The notes beneath the pieces are model-generated. The model was not told the DNA's origin. It was given only the letters and a program-made list of their open reading frames with translations, and ran no database searches. The position numbers and the translations under genes were made by a program. Shown piece after piece: positions 15,667-22,146 of a stretch of 23,065 bases of DNA. The DNA is from a virus. Position 1 is the first letter of the stretch. Every line of letters begins with the position of its first letter. The stretch spans positions 1 to 23,065 of IMG/VR virus record IMGVR_UViG_3300044807_000118. The stretch is one strand, 5' to 3'.

Positions 15667-16583
15667 GCATGTTCCCGCCGGAGATACAGGAGATGATGCG
15701 GCTCCAGCTCGCGCAGTCCGGACAGGATGCGGGCGGCGGCGGGGGCGGCGTCGCCGATCCCGGCCGGCGCCTGGCGCAGCCCGGTCCGGCGCCGCAGGGG
15801 ACGCCGCTCCCGGCGCCCGATCCCATGCTCGCCGGCAACGATGCGCTGCGCCGGCAATTTGCCGGCCAGCCCGGCATGCAGCCGTGGCTCGACCAGCGGG
15901 AGGCGCATCTCCTGGGGCACGGGGCGGCCGATCCCGCCCTCGCGCCGGGGCCGTCCGCTGCGCCGCAGATGCAGGCGCCGGATTACCCGCAGCCTGCCCC
16001 CTCCGCCCCGCCGCCGCCGCCTGCCGCGATCGACCCGCCGCCGGTCTTTGCGCCGGCCCCCGTCTTCGCGTCGCCGCCCCGCCCCGCGCCGCCGCCGATG
16101 CTCGCGGACCCGCCCGCCCCCCGGTTTGCCGCGGCGCCGCATCCGTTGCTCGCCGGTACGCCGCTGCCGCGGCAGGCGCCGCTCATTTCGGAGGTCTCGC
16201 CCGCGCCCGCGGCCCCCGCTTCGGCCCAGATCGACAATCGGGTCGCGCCGCCGCAGCGCAGCTTCGCGCCGGCCTGGCAGCCGCCGGCGCTGCCGTCCTT
16301 CCTCAATGCGACCCTGGTGCCGAACCCGGGGGCCTACCGGCCGGGCCCGGCCATGCCCGGCTACGGGCTGCCGCGGAGCGGCAATCCGTTCCGCCCGGCC
16401 GCCCGGAACGCGCCGCTTCTGCCCGGCTTCGACGCTCCGTTCGCCGGCGCCGCGACCGGCGGGCCGATCGGGCCCGGCGGCGGGGCGGACCATGCGGCGC
16501 CGACCCTGGCCCAGCAGCCCTATGACGAATCCCTCTATTCCTCCTTCCTCCGCCCGATCTCCCCCGGAATCCGCTCCTATTGA
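15657..16583 (+). CDS. Proline-rich virion-associated protein, unknown
   Basis: This 308-residue protein starts MDLSMFPPEIQEMMRLQLAQ, a short helical segment, and then becomes Pro/Ala-rich low-complexity sequence with repeats such as APSAPPPPPAAIDPPPVFAP and PPPMLADPPAP. The C-terminus (DESLYSSFLRPISPGIRSY) is more ordered. AGGAAGG lies about ten bases before ATG 15657, inside the preceding gene. No catalytic motif is seen. It lies directly before the putative ejection protein and has compositional similarity to the linkers of the two virion lysozymes, so it may be another ejected or tail-tube-lining protein. Function unknown. Confidence 0.62.
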   Translation: MDLSMFPPEIQEMMRLQLAQSGQDAGGGGGGVADPGRRLAQPGPAPQGTPLPAPDPMLAGNDALRRQFAGQPGMQPWLDQREAHLLGHGAADPALAPGPSAAPQMQAPDYPQPAPSAPPPPPAAIDPPPVFAPAPVFASPPRPAPPPMLADPPAPRFAAAPHPLLAGTPLPRQAPLISEVSPAPAAPASAQIDNRVAPPQRSFAPAWQPPALPSFLNATLVPNPGAYRPGPAMPGYGLPRSGNPFRPAARNAPLLPGFDAPFAGAATGGPIGPGGGADHAAPTLAQQPYDESLYSSFLRPISPGIRSY

Positions 16584-16615
16584 GGCCCGGGATCCACTCT
16601 TACCAAGGAACGAAG

Positions 16616-18037
16616 ATGGGCCTTTCCTCGAGCAAGTCGACCCAGACGAGCAGCAGCAACCAGACGCAGAACGCGACGACCACGCCCCAGAACCCGTCCT
16701 GGGTGACGGATTCGCTGACCGACTATACCGGCCGCATCGGATCGATGCTGGACGCCGATCCCAATGCCTTCGTCGCCGCCGCCTCGCCGCTCCAGCAGCA
16801 GGCATGGGGCAATGCCGACCGGCTCGGCCTGTGGACCGGCAATGCCAATGCCGCGTCGAACATCGCCCTCGACGCGGCCAACGCGCCGGCGAGCAATGTC
16901 CCCGGCGCCGCCGGCTACGGCGCGGCGCGGGGCAATGCGTCGACCTGGACGCCGGCGGCGCTGGCCAATCCGCGCGAAGTGGGCGCGAACGGCTATTCGG
17001 CGGCGCAGGCGGGTCGGGTCGGGATCGATCCCGTCGCCAATGGCCGGGCGAGCGACGCCCATGCCGCCAGCCTGCTCTCCGGCTTCGCCGATTACATGAA
17101 CCCGTATCGCGACCAGGTGGTGAATTCGGCGATGGCCGATTTCGACCGGCAGGCGGGGCAGCAAAGGGCGGCGCTGGAGGCGCAGGGCGCGCGCAACGGC
17201 GCCTTTGGCGGCTCGCGCTTCGGCATCGCCCAGGCGGAGCTCGAGGGCAATCTCGCCCGCGCCCGCAGCTCGAGCGAGGCCGGGCTGCTGAGCGACGGCT
17301 TCGACCGCGCCGCCGGCCTTTCCCAGTTCGACGCGGCGAACCGCCAGCAGGCGAGCCTGTTCAACGCCCAGAATCGTACCGGAGTCTCGACCGCCAACGC
17401 CGCCGCCGCCAACCAGCGCGCGCTCAGCCAGGCCCAGCTCGACGCGCAGACCGGCCTCGCCAATGCCGATGCGCGGAGCCAGGCGGCGCAATTCGGCGCG
17501 GCGGCGCAGAACGCTGCGTCGCTGGCCAATCAGGGGGCGTCGAACCAGTTCGCGCTCGCCCAGGCGGGGATGCAGAACGATGCGTCCCGCTATGCCGCCG
17601 ATGCGCATAACGAGCTCAATCGGGATTACCTGACCCGCGCCGACCAGGCGGCGCAGTTCGGCGCCTCGGCGGAGAATGCGGCGAACCTGTTCAACGCGCA
17701 GCAGCGGGAGGCGGGGCTCAACCGCCAGCTCACCGCGGCGAGCGCGCTGAACGGCTTCGGCAGTGATTACGGCGCCAATACGCGGGCCGATCTCGGCGCG
17801 CTGGCCTCGCTCGGCGACGCGCAGCGCCAGGTCGAGCAGGCCTATGCGCTGGCGCCGCTCGCCCAGCTGCAGGCGGGCGGGCAATTGTTCGGGGCGACGC
17901 CGTTCCAGCTCTTCACCGGGCAGAATGTGGCGTCGAACGGCACGTCGAGCGGCACCGGCACGACGATTTCGACGCCGTCCCTGTTTAGCCAGCTGCTGGC
18001 TGCGGCGTCGGTCGCCTCCAGCTTCGTGCCGAAATAG
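16616..18037 (+). CDS. Putative DNA-ejection/internal virion protein
   Basis: This 473-residue protein begins with a Ser/Thr/Gln/Asn-rich flexible region (GLSSSKSTQTSSSNQTQNAT) and PSWVTDSLTDYTG, then is long, helical and rich in Ala, Gln and Asn. Near-repeated units occur at about residues 289 and 343 (QAAQFGAAAQNAASL against QAAQFGASAENAANL). The C-terminal tail ends in a hydrophobic segment (LFSQLLAAASVASSFVPK). Such coiled-coil Ala/Gln proteins after hub genes usually form the ejectosome that crosses the cell envelope. SD AAGGAA is five bases upstream of 16616. I infer an ejection role from composition and position. Confidence 0.68.
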   Translation: MGLSSSKSTQTSSSNQTQNATTTPQNPSWVTDSLTDYTGRIGSMLDADPNAFVAAASPLQQQAWGNADRLGLWTGNANAASNIALDAANAPASNVPGAAGYGAARGNASTWTPAALANPREVGANGYSAAQAGRVGIDPVANGRASDAHAASLLSGFADYMNPYRDQVVNSAMADFDRQAGQQRAALEAQGARNGAFGGSRFGIAQAELEGNLARARSSSEAGLLSDGFDRAAGLSQFDAANRQQASLFNAQNRTGVSTANAAAANQRALSQAQLDAQTGLANADARSQAAQFGAAAQNAASLANQGASNQFALAQAGMQNDASRYAADAHNELNRDYLTRADQAAQFGASAENAANLFNAQQREAGLNRQLTAASALNGFGSDYGANTRADLGALASLGDAQRQVEQAYALAPLAQLQAGGQLFGATPFQLFTGQNVASNGTSSGTGTTISTPSLFSQLLAAASVASSFVPK

Positions 18038-18054
18038 CGAAAGAGGAAACGGAC

Positions 18055-18345
18055 ATGGGAATATTGAGCGGCGTCGGCCCGGGGCTGAGCGGATTGTTCG
18101 GCAAGGCGGATCTGGGCGACGGCATTGCGCAGGCGCAGGCCTATCTCGACGGCGATTATCTGTCGGGAGCCAAGATCGCGGCCGCCCGATTCCGCCGGCA
18201 ACGGCAAGCGCAGCCGGCGCCGGGAACGGTGGTCGACGGCTATCGCTTCAAGGGCGGCGACGCCAAGGCGGCCGGTTCCTGGGAGCCTGCCGCCGCCGTC
18301 GGCGCGGGAATGCCCATTCCGCTTGATTTCGGAGCCTGGCGCTAG
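18055..18345 (+). CDS. Small protein with GYRFKGGD motif, likely ejection-associated
   Basis: This 96-residue protein has GILSGVGPGLSGLFGKAD at the N-terminus and VVDGYRFKGGDAKAAGSWEP near the C-terminus. The 'GYRFKGGD...SWEPV' pattern is one I associate with small proteins beside ejection genes in alphaproteobacterial phages. There is no signal peptide. AGAGGAAAC precedes the start and the gene follows the preceding stop by 17 bases. Exact role unknown. Confidence 0.65.
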   Translation: MGILSGVGPGLSGLFGKADLGDGIAQAQAYLDGDYLSGAKIAAARFRRQRQAQPAPGTVVDGYRFKGGDAKAAGSWEPAAAVGAGMPIPLDFGAWR

Positions 18346-18461
18346 GCCACCCGCCGCAGGCGGACTTCGGCCGCGAGCCCCTTTCTTGTGAATAAGAGCA
18401 ATTCTCCGTTCCAGACCGTCGCGACGACTGTCGGATGGCCGCCAGCATCGAAAGGCCTCAC

Positions 18462-19796
18462 ATGCCAAAACCTTGGGAAATCGACTGGAGCAGCGGCCCT
18501 CAGCCCGAGCAGGACATGCCGCCGATCGTGCCGTTCTTCGGCCGGCAGCTGCCGCCGATGCTGGACTCGGGCGGTTCGGCGATCGGCCCATCGGCTATGC
18601 CCTCGGCGGGCTCCTCCCCAATGCTCAGCCCGGACCCGTTGGCGGTGCCCTCCCCGAATCCGTTTCAGGCGCTCGTCGCAAACCCGCAGGCCGTAGAAGC
18701 GCCGGACCCGTCGGCGGGGGCCGCCGCAGACCGGTTCGCCCGGTGGCCGCAGCCTTGGCCGGCCGCTCCGTCCATGCCCGATCTGCTGTCCGGCTCAGTG
18801 GGAACGGACGGCCAGCCTCTTCTGCAGCCAGCCGTTCCGCACAGCTGGGGCGACCTCGGCGCGCAAGCGGCACCCTCGCCTGCGCCCATCCTGGGCGACC
18901 CCGTTCCGCCGTCCCTCATGCTCGCAGCGTTGCAGGCGCCTAACGGCCGCCATCCGGCCGATTCCGCTCCCCCGGCTGCGATGCGGCGCAACGGCGCGCA
19001 ACCGCCGACGAGGGGTGTGGAGGCGGCGCCCGGGAGGCCTTCCGCGCCGGCAGGGCTGCCCGGCCGGCAAGCGCACCCGCTGATGTCACAGCCTGGCAAT
19101 ATGGCCCGGCGACAGACCAGCGAGTTGGGAACGCTCGCGGCGGAGCGTGAAACCAGTGGAAGAGGGCCCAATCCAGGCCTCGTATCGACGGGCGTGGGCG
19201 ATCGCGGCGGCATTTCCTACGGAACCTATCAATTGGCCACTCGAACCGGGACGGCCAGGGAATTCGCCGCCAGCCCCGAGGTAAGACGATATGCGCCCGA
19301 GCTTGCCCGCTTGGCGCCGGGTCAGCCGCAATTCGCGGCGGAGTGGCGAAGAATCGCCGCTCGAGACCCAATCGGTTTCCAAGCTCTGCAGCACGCCTTC
19401 ATGCAGCGCACCCATTATGAGCCCGCAGTGAGGCGTGTCGCCCAATCGACCGGGCTCGATCTCCAGGCCCGAAGCGACGCCGTACGAGAATTGGCCTGGT
19501 CTGTGGCCGATCAGTTTCACAACGCCGCCCCCGGCATCATATCGCGGGCAATCGGGAGCGCCGATCGAAGCTTACACAGAGACGATGCACGTTATGATGC
19601 TGCGCTTATCGACGCCATCAACGACGCGCGGTCTGCGCCTCATATAAGTCGGCGGGACGGCTTGCTCGACCGAGCTCAACGCGCCAATCCAGCCGCACGA
19701 GCGCGCTTGCGTGCCGCCGCCCATCATGAGGACAATCTCATCCATGGGTGGGAGCGCGAGCGACAAAGGGCTCACCAGATCTTGAACGGGCACTGA
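18462..19796 (+). CDS. Virion-associated lytic enzyme B with KPWE-type tag (different catalytic end)
   Basis: This 444-residue protein starts MPKPWEIDWSSG and PPIVPFFGRQLPPMLDSGG, the same tag as lysozyme A. The proline-rich linker also keeps short matches to A (LQPAVPHSWGDL against VQPPVYDSWSGL; SLMLAALQA against HRMLAQAVG). From about residue 215 the proteins are unrelated: here RETSGRGPN (candidate catalytic Glu230), GDRGGISYGTYQLATR, REFAASPEVRRYAPELARL, FQALQHAFMQRTHYEPAV, LDLQARSDAVRELAWSVADQ, then a basic helical C-terminus. I know the 'SYGxYQ(L/M)A' module from phage and type VI secretion peptidoglycan hydrolases, but the exact bond cut is not certain. AAGG lies six bases before ATG. 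It is followed by an LprI-type gene, as lysozyme A is. Confidence 0.8.
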   Translation: MPKPWEIDWSSGPQPEQDMPPIVPFFGRQLPPMLDSGGSAIGPSAMPSAGSSPMLSPDPLAVPSPNPFQALVANPQAVEAPDPSAGAAADRFARWPQPWPAAPSMPDLLSGSVGTDGQPLLQPAVPHSWGDLGAQAAPSPAPILGDPVPPSLMLAALQAPNGRHPADSAPPAAMRRNGAQPPTRGVEAAPGRPSAPAGLPGRQAHPLMSQPGNMARRQTSELGTLAAERETSGRGPNPGLVSTGVGDRGGISYGTYQLATRTGTAREFAASPEVRRYAPELARLAPGQPQFAAEWRRIAARDPIGFQALQHAFMQRTHYEPAVRRVAQSTGLDLQARSDAVRELAWSVADQFHNAAPGIISRAIGSADRSLHRDDARYDAALIDAINDARSAPHISRRDGLLDRAQRANPAARARLRAAAHHEDNLIHGWERERQRAHQILNGH

Positions 19797-19851
19797 CTTT
19801 CCGTGGATCGCGGACGAGGCGCAACGGCAGGACGGCGATCTGCCGGTCGCG

Positions 19852-19880
19852 GCCGCTGAGTGATTTTCGAAATCAGCGGC
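19852..19880 (+). terminator. Hairpin after lytic enzyme B
   Basis: GCCGCTGA and TCAGCGGC are perfect eight-base arms; an inner GATTT-TCG-AAATC gives an alternative nested stem. No T-run follows, so it may be a processing or attenuation site between enzyme B and the LprI gene rather than a complete terminator. Confidence 0.4.
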
Positions 19881-19969
19881 GCTTCCACCGCGAAAAGCAT
19901 GGACATCACATTGCCCCTGCTGATAGAAGGAACAAAAGAAGCACAGGGAAGATAGTGCCGGGGACAGGT

Positions 19970-20500
19970 ATGAGCCGCTTTGGACTCCTTCTCAAATCGC
20001 GCGCTGCGATCGCGTTCGCCGCAGCTGCCATATTCGTCCTCGGTGGAGCGATGGCACCTGCTGCCGTGTCCGCGGCCGCCGGACACCGGAAGGCTGTCCC
20101 CCCGCTGAATGCCTGTCTGTCGACTCCGAAGGGCCATACCGAATCGGGAAAACAGGCCTGCATCGAGGCAGCGGTGGAAGGAACGACCCCGGCTGATATC
20201 TGCCTGTCGGCCCAGAAAGGTCACGAGACCTATTACGGGACTGTGGATTGCCTTAGCGCCGAGCTGGACAGGACCTATTTTAAACTCAATCGCGTCTCCG
20301 CCGATCTTGGCCATCGCCTCCCGCCGCCGCAGGCCCGCTCCCTCAGACGGGAGCAGAAAGGCTGGTTTGCGCAGCGTGACAGGATATGCACGAAGCACGA
20401 TCTCCGTTTCGACGTTCTGATGTGCATGATTGACAAGAACCTCGACAGGACGGAGCAGCTGCAACGCCGATTGAAGAGACTTCCTCCTCGAGGCCGGTGA
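19970..20500 (+). CDS. LprI/DUF1311-family secreted protein, cassette B (putative lysozyme inhibitor, internal duplication)
   Basis: This 176-residue protein has a signal peptide (SRAAIAFAAAAIFVLGGAMA, with AVSAAA before the mature part) and six mature cysteines (49, 64, 78, 94, 140, 152). The C-terminal half matches the LprI pattern: DRTYFKLNRVSADLGHRLPP, then QKGWFAQRDRIC with Trp132, Arg136-Asp137 and Cys140, and MCMIDKNLDRTEQL. The N-terminal part carries two copies of a C-L-S-x-x-K-G-H unit (residues 47-68 and 76-98). It shares RLPP-QxRxLRxxxxxW with the cassette A protein. The ATG at 19970 has only a short SD; an in-frame GTG at 19955 with AGGGAAG upstream is a plausible alternative that adds five residues. 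Inhibition of enzyme B is a hypothesis from family and neighbourhood. Confidence 0.82.
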   Translation: MSRFGLLLKSRAAIAFAAAAIFVLGGAMAPAAVSAAAGHRKAVPPLNACLSTPKGHTESGKQACIEAAVEGTTPADICLSAQKGHETYYGTVDCLSAELDRTYFKLNRVSADLGHRLPPPQARSLRREQKGWFAQRDRICTKHDLRFDVLMCMIDKNLDRTEQLQRRLKRLPPRGR

Positions 20501-20868
20501 TCGCGGTAGCTTTCGGCATGGATGAGAGCGGGCCCGGCATCCTGGGAGCCCACCGGCGGCCTGGCAGGGCGTGGGGCGCCAATATGTCAGTGATTTCGAG
20601 AGCTGGTACTGACCAGCCGACGGCCTCTGCGAGACGTCTACCGGCCGTGAACGTCAAATCGGCTCGCTGCCGGAGCATCGATCGAAACATTCCGTCAAGC
20701 GGGCCGTCTACGGCGACATGAGCGAGGAACCGCAGCCGCGCCAGCAGCGGCAGCAAGTTCAACCTCATCGTCGCTCACCGCCGCTCCCGCGAACTCAGGA
20801 GCGTGAGCGGCGGTAAAGTGGCGAACGAAGAAGGAACAGGAAGGACGCGGTTTCGCACGCCGAACTCG
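20501..20868. other. Gap with no supported gene; contains a long inverted repeat
   Basis: No convincing coding region is seen on either strand. An opposite-strand frame from 20768 (starting MRLNLLPLLARLRFLAHV) has a weak start site and runs into the end of the LprI gene, so it may be a relic. A ten-base inverted repeat ACCGCCGCTC/GAGCGGCGGT (20778-20787 and 20806-20815) lies between the converging genes, without a clear T-run for either strand. Confidence 0.45.
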
Positions 20869-21285
20869 TTACCGAGGTTGCTCGGCGATGATTTCGCTCG
20901 GAGTTTCAACATGTCCCATGCCCATGATAGTCCCCCTTACGCGGATGCGACGGCCGGGCCGGATCAGGCTATAGGCTCCCAGCGGGAGGTCCCACGGATC
21001 GACATTCTGCATTTCCCTTCGGCCGCTCCTGGTCCGGAGCATGAAACCGCTGATCCGCTGCGTATCCATGTAATACTCGACCGAGCCAATGGTCCCGGCG
21101 AGCGAGTAGGCTCTGCATAGGGCCAAAGGATCCACGCCTTTGCAGTCAAGGAAGGGGTCGATGCCGCGAACGCCGTAGACGATTCCGTGCCGCTTCAGCA
21201 GTTGAGGCTTCGGAGCGGCGGCTGCGGCGGTCGCGGCGCTGATCATGGCGAAAAACGCGATGGTACGAAGAAGCGTCCCGCTCAT
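20869..21285 (-). CDS. Small secreted protein, opposite strand, cassette B
   Basis: This 138-residue protein starts at ATG 21285 with AGAGG nine bases upstream; an in-frame ATG at 21294 abuts that SD. The signal peptide SGTLLRTIAFFAMISAATAA is nearly the same as that of the cassette A opposite-strand protein (FALLRTIAFLAIACAAVPAA). The bases also match (GCGAAAAACGCGATGGT against GCGAGAAACGCGATGGT on the + strand). The mature part is different: two cysteines (48, 57), GIDPFLDCKGVDPLALCRAY, then a basic beta-like C-terminus (YSLIRPGRRIRVRGTIMGMG). Function unknown. It converges on the LprI gene and diverges from the lysis module. Confidence 0.75.
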   Translation of the reverse strand: MSGTLLRTIAFFAMISAATAAAAAPKPQLLKRHGIVYGVRGIDPFLDCKGVDPLALCRAYSLAGTIGSVEYYMDTQRISGFMLRTRSGRREMQNVDPWDLPLGAYSLIRPGRRIRVRGTIMGMGHVETPSEIIAEQPR

Positions 21286-21308
21286 AGCTACCATCCTCTT
21301 TCTCTCGG

Positions 21309-21324
21309 CCGTTGCGAGCAACGG
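21309..21324. promoter_or_regulatory. CCGTTGC-GA-GCAACGG palindrome upstream of the opposite-strand gene
   Basis: A perfect seven-base inverted repeat with a two-base centre lies 24-39 bases upstream of the start codon at 21285. Size and placement suit an operator or a 5' leader hairpin. No factor can be named. Confidence 0.35.
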
Positions 21325-21465
21325 ATGAATCATCCTCATATCAAAGCATCGGTTCAGGAACAATAGAAGAACAGACGGGCGGCGCGGTTCGAGCCGCCTG
21401 AAGCCCGCGCCCCAACTTCCTACATTTAAGCCCCATCGGCCCGAACCGGCCGGCGAGGAGATGCC

Positions 21466-21660
21466 ATGGCCGTGTCCGACATCCTCCCGCTCGCCGGCCA
21501 GTTCGGCCCGATGGGGCTGCTCGTCGCCTATCTGATCTGGCGGGAGCGGAGCTCCGACGCCAAGCGCATGGCCTACGACCAGGCGCGGCTCGACGCGGAC
21601 AAGGCGCTGGCCGCGTCGCTGGGGGCGCTGACGGCGGTGATCCAGAGGCTCGACCGCTGA
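21466..21660 (+). CDS. Small membrane protein with coiled coil (holin/lysis accessory-like)
   Basis: This 64-residue protein has one transmembrane segment (FGPMGLLVAYLIW, about residues 13-25) followed by a basic turn and a helical tail (RSSDAKRMAYDQARLDADKA...VIQRLDR). SD GAGGAG ends five bases before the ATG. Short single-span proteins with a C-terminal coiled coil at the head of a lysis module are often holin or antiholin accessories (XhlA-like arrangement), but sequence alone does not prove this. Its stop overlaps the next start (TGATG). Confidence 0.7.
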   Translation: MAVSDILPLAGQFGPMGLLVAYLIWRERSSDAKRMAYDQARLDADKALAASLGALTAVIQRLDR

Positions 21661-21833
21661 TGTGCGCGAAGGTCGACAGTGCGCGGACCGTGCAGAGATG
21701 CGCGGAGAGGCTGCACGTCGCCTGCGCGCGGCTCGGGGCGCTGCGGGTCGAGGCGGAGACGCCGGACTGGGCGCGGGCCTTGCTCGACCGGCGGGACGAG
21801 GCGTCGAAGCGTGAGGGCGGGGCTCGGATCTGA
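21660..21833 (+). CDS. 57-residue lysis-module protein, unknown
   Basis: A start codon sharing one base with the preceding stop opens a 57-residue frame beginning MCAKVDSARTVQRCAERLH and ending SKREGGARI. It is helical, with Ala/Arg/Leu heptad-like spacing and RVEAETPDWARALLDRRDEA. There is no signal peptide. Coupled translation with the membrane protein supports that it is real. Role unknown. Confidence 0.6.
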   Translation: MCAKVDSARTVQRCAERLHVACARLGALRVEAETPDWARALLDRRDEASKREGGARI

Positions 21834-21865
21834 CCTCGGCCTGGGAGAATACTCGCCGACCGTGT

Positions 21866-21945
21866 TCCTAGATTCCGGATCAAGTCCGGGATGACAATAT
21901 GTCCGCGCCGGCGTCGTTCTGGGCCCCGGCTTTCGCCGGGGAACA
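21866..21945. repeat. Two adjacent REP-like palindromes in the lysis module
   Basis: ATTCCGGATCAAGTCCGGGA (arms CCGGA 21875-21879 and TCCGG 21885-21889) and GTTCTGGGCCCCGGC-TTTC-GCCGGGGAACAA (arms 21924-21930 and 21935-21941) resemble two common dispersed palindromes of alphaproteobacterial chromosomes. The gap 21834-22020 otherwise holds only a CAC-rich tract (about 21978-22008) and the strong SD of the next gene. Confidence 0.55.
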
Positions 21946-22020
21946 ATGGCGGGACGGGGCTCCGCTCCCCTGCAATCACCGCCACCACCACCACACCACC
22001 ACCAGCGAGAGGAGGGGCTT

Positions 22021-22146
22021 ATGGCGCCCAATGCGCGCGTGCCGATCTACCGCGCCGTCGTCGATGCGCTCGGGCGGTCGCTGACGCCGGCCGAGCGGAT
22101 CGACGTCGACAAATGCCTCGACCGGGTCGGGGTGGCGAAAAGATGA
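22021..22146 (+). CDS. 41-residue phage protein, unknown
   Basis: The frame MAPNARVPIYRAVVDALGRS-LTPAERIDVDKCLDRVGVAKR follows a very strong SD (GAGAGGAGGGG) and overlaps the endolysin start (ATGA). It is short and probably helical, with no signal peptide. Translational coupling to the endolysin suggests it tunes lysis or is a small structural or lysis factor. No family recognised. Confidence 0.62.
   Translation: MAPNARVPIYRAVVDALGRSLTPAERIDVDKCLDRVGVAKR

Noticed and set aside
15727-17610. 627-residue frame across the proline-rich and ejection genes
   Set aside because: Extreme Arg content and overlap with two supported genes in another frame mark it as a shadow.
20510-20768. Opposite-strand frame starting MRLNLLPLLARLRF
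   Set aside because: Weak start site, no family recognised, and its end runs antisense into the LprI gene; kept only as a possible relic in the gap description.
21975-22012. His-rich frame and CAC tract
   Set aside because: A short simple repeat read in one frame; the strong SD at its end belongs to the gene at 22021.
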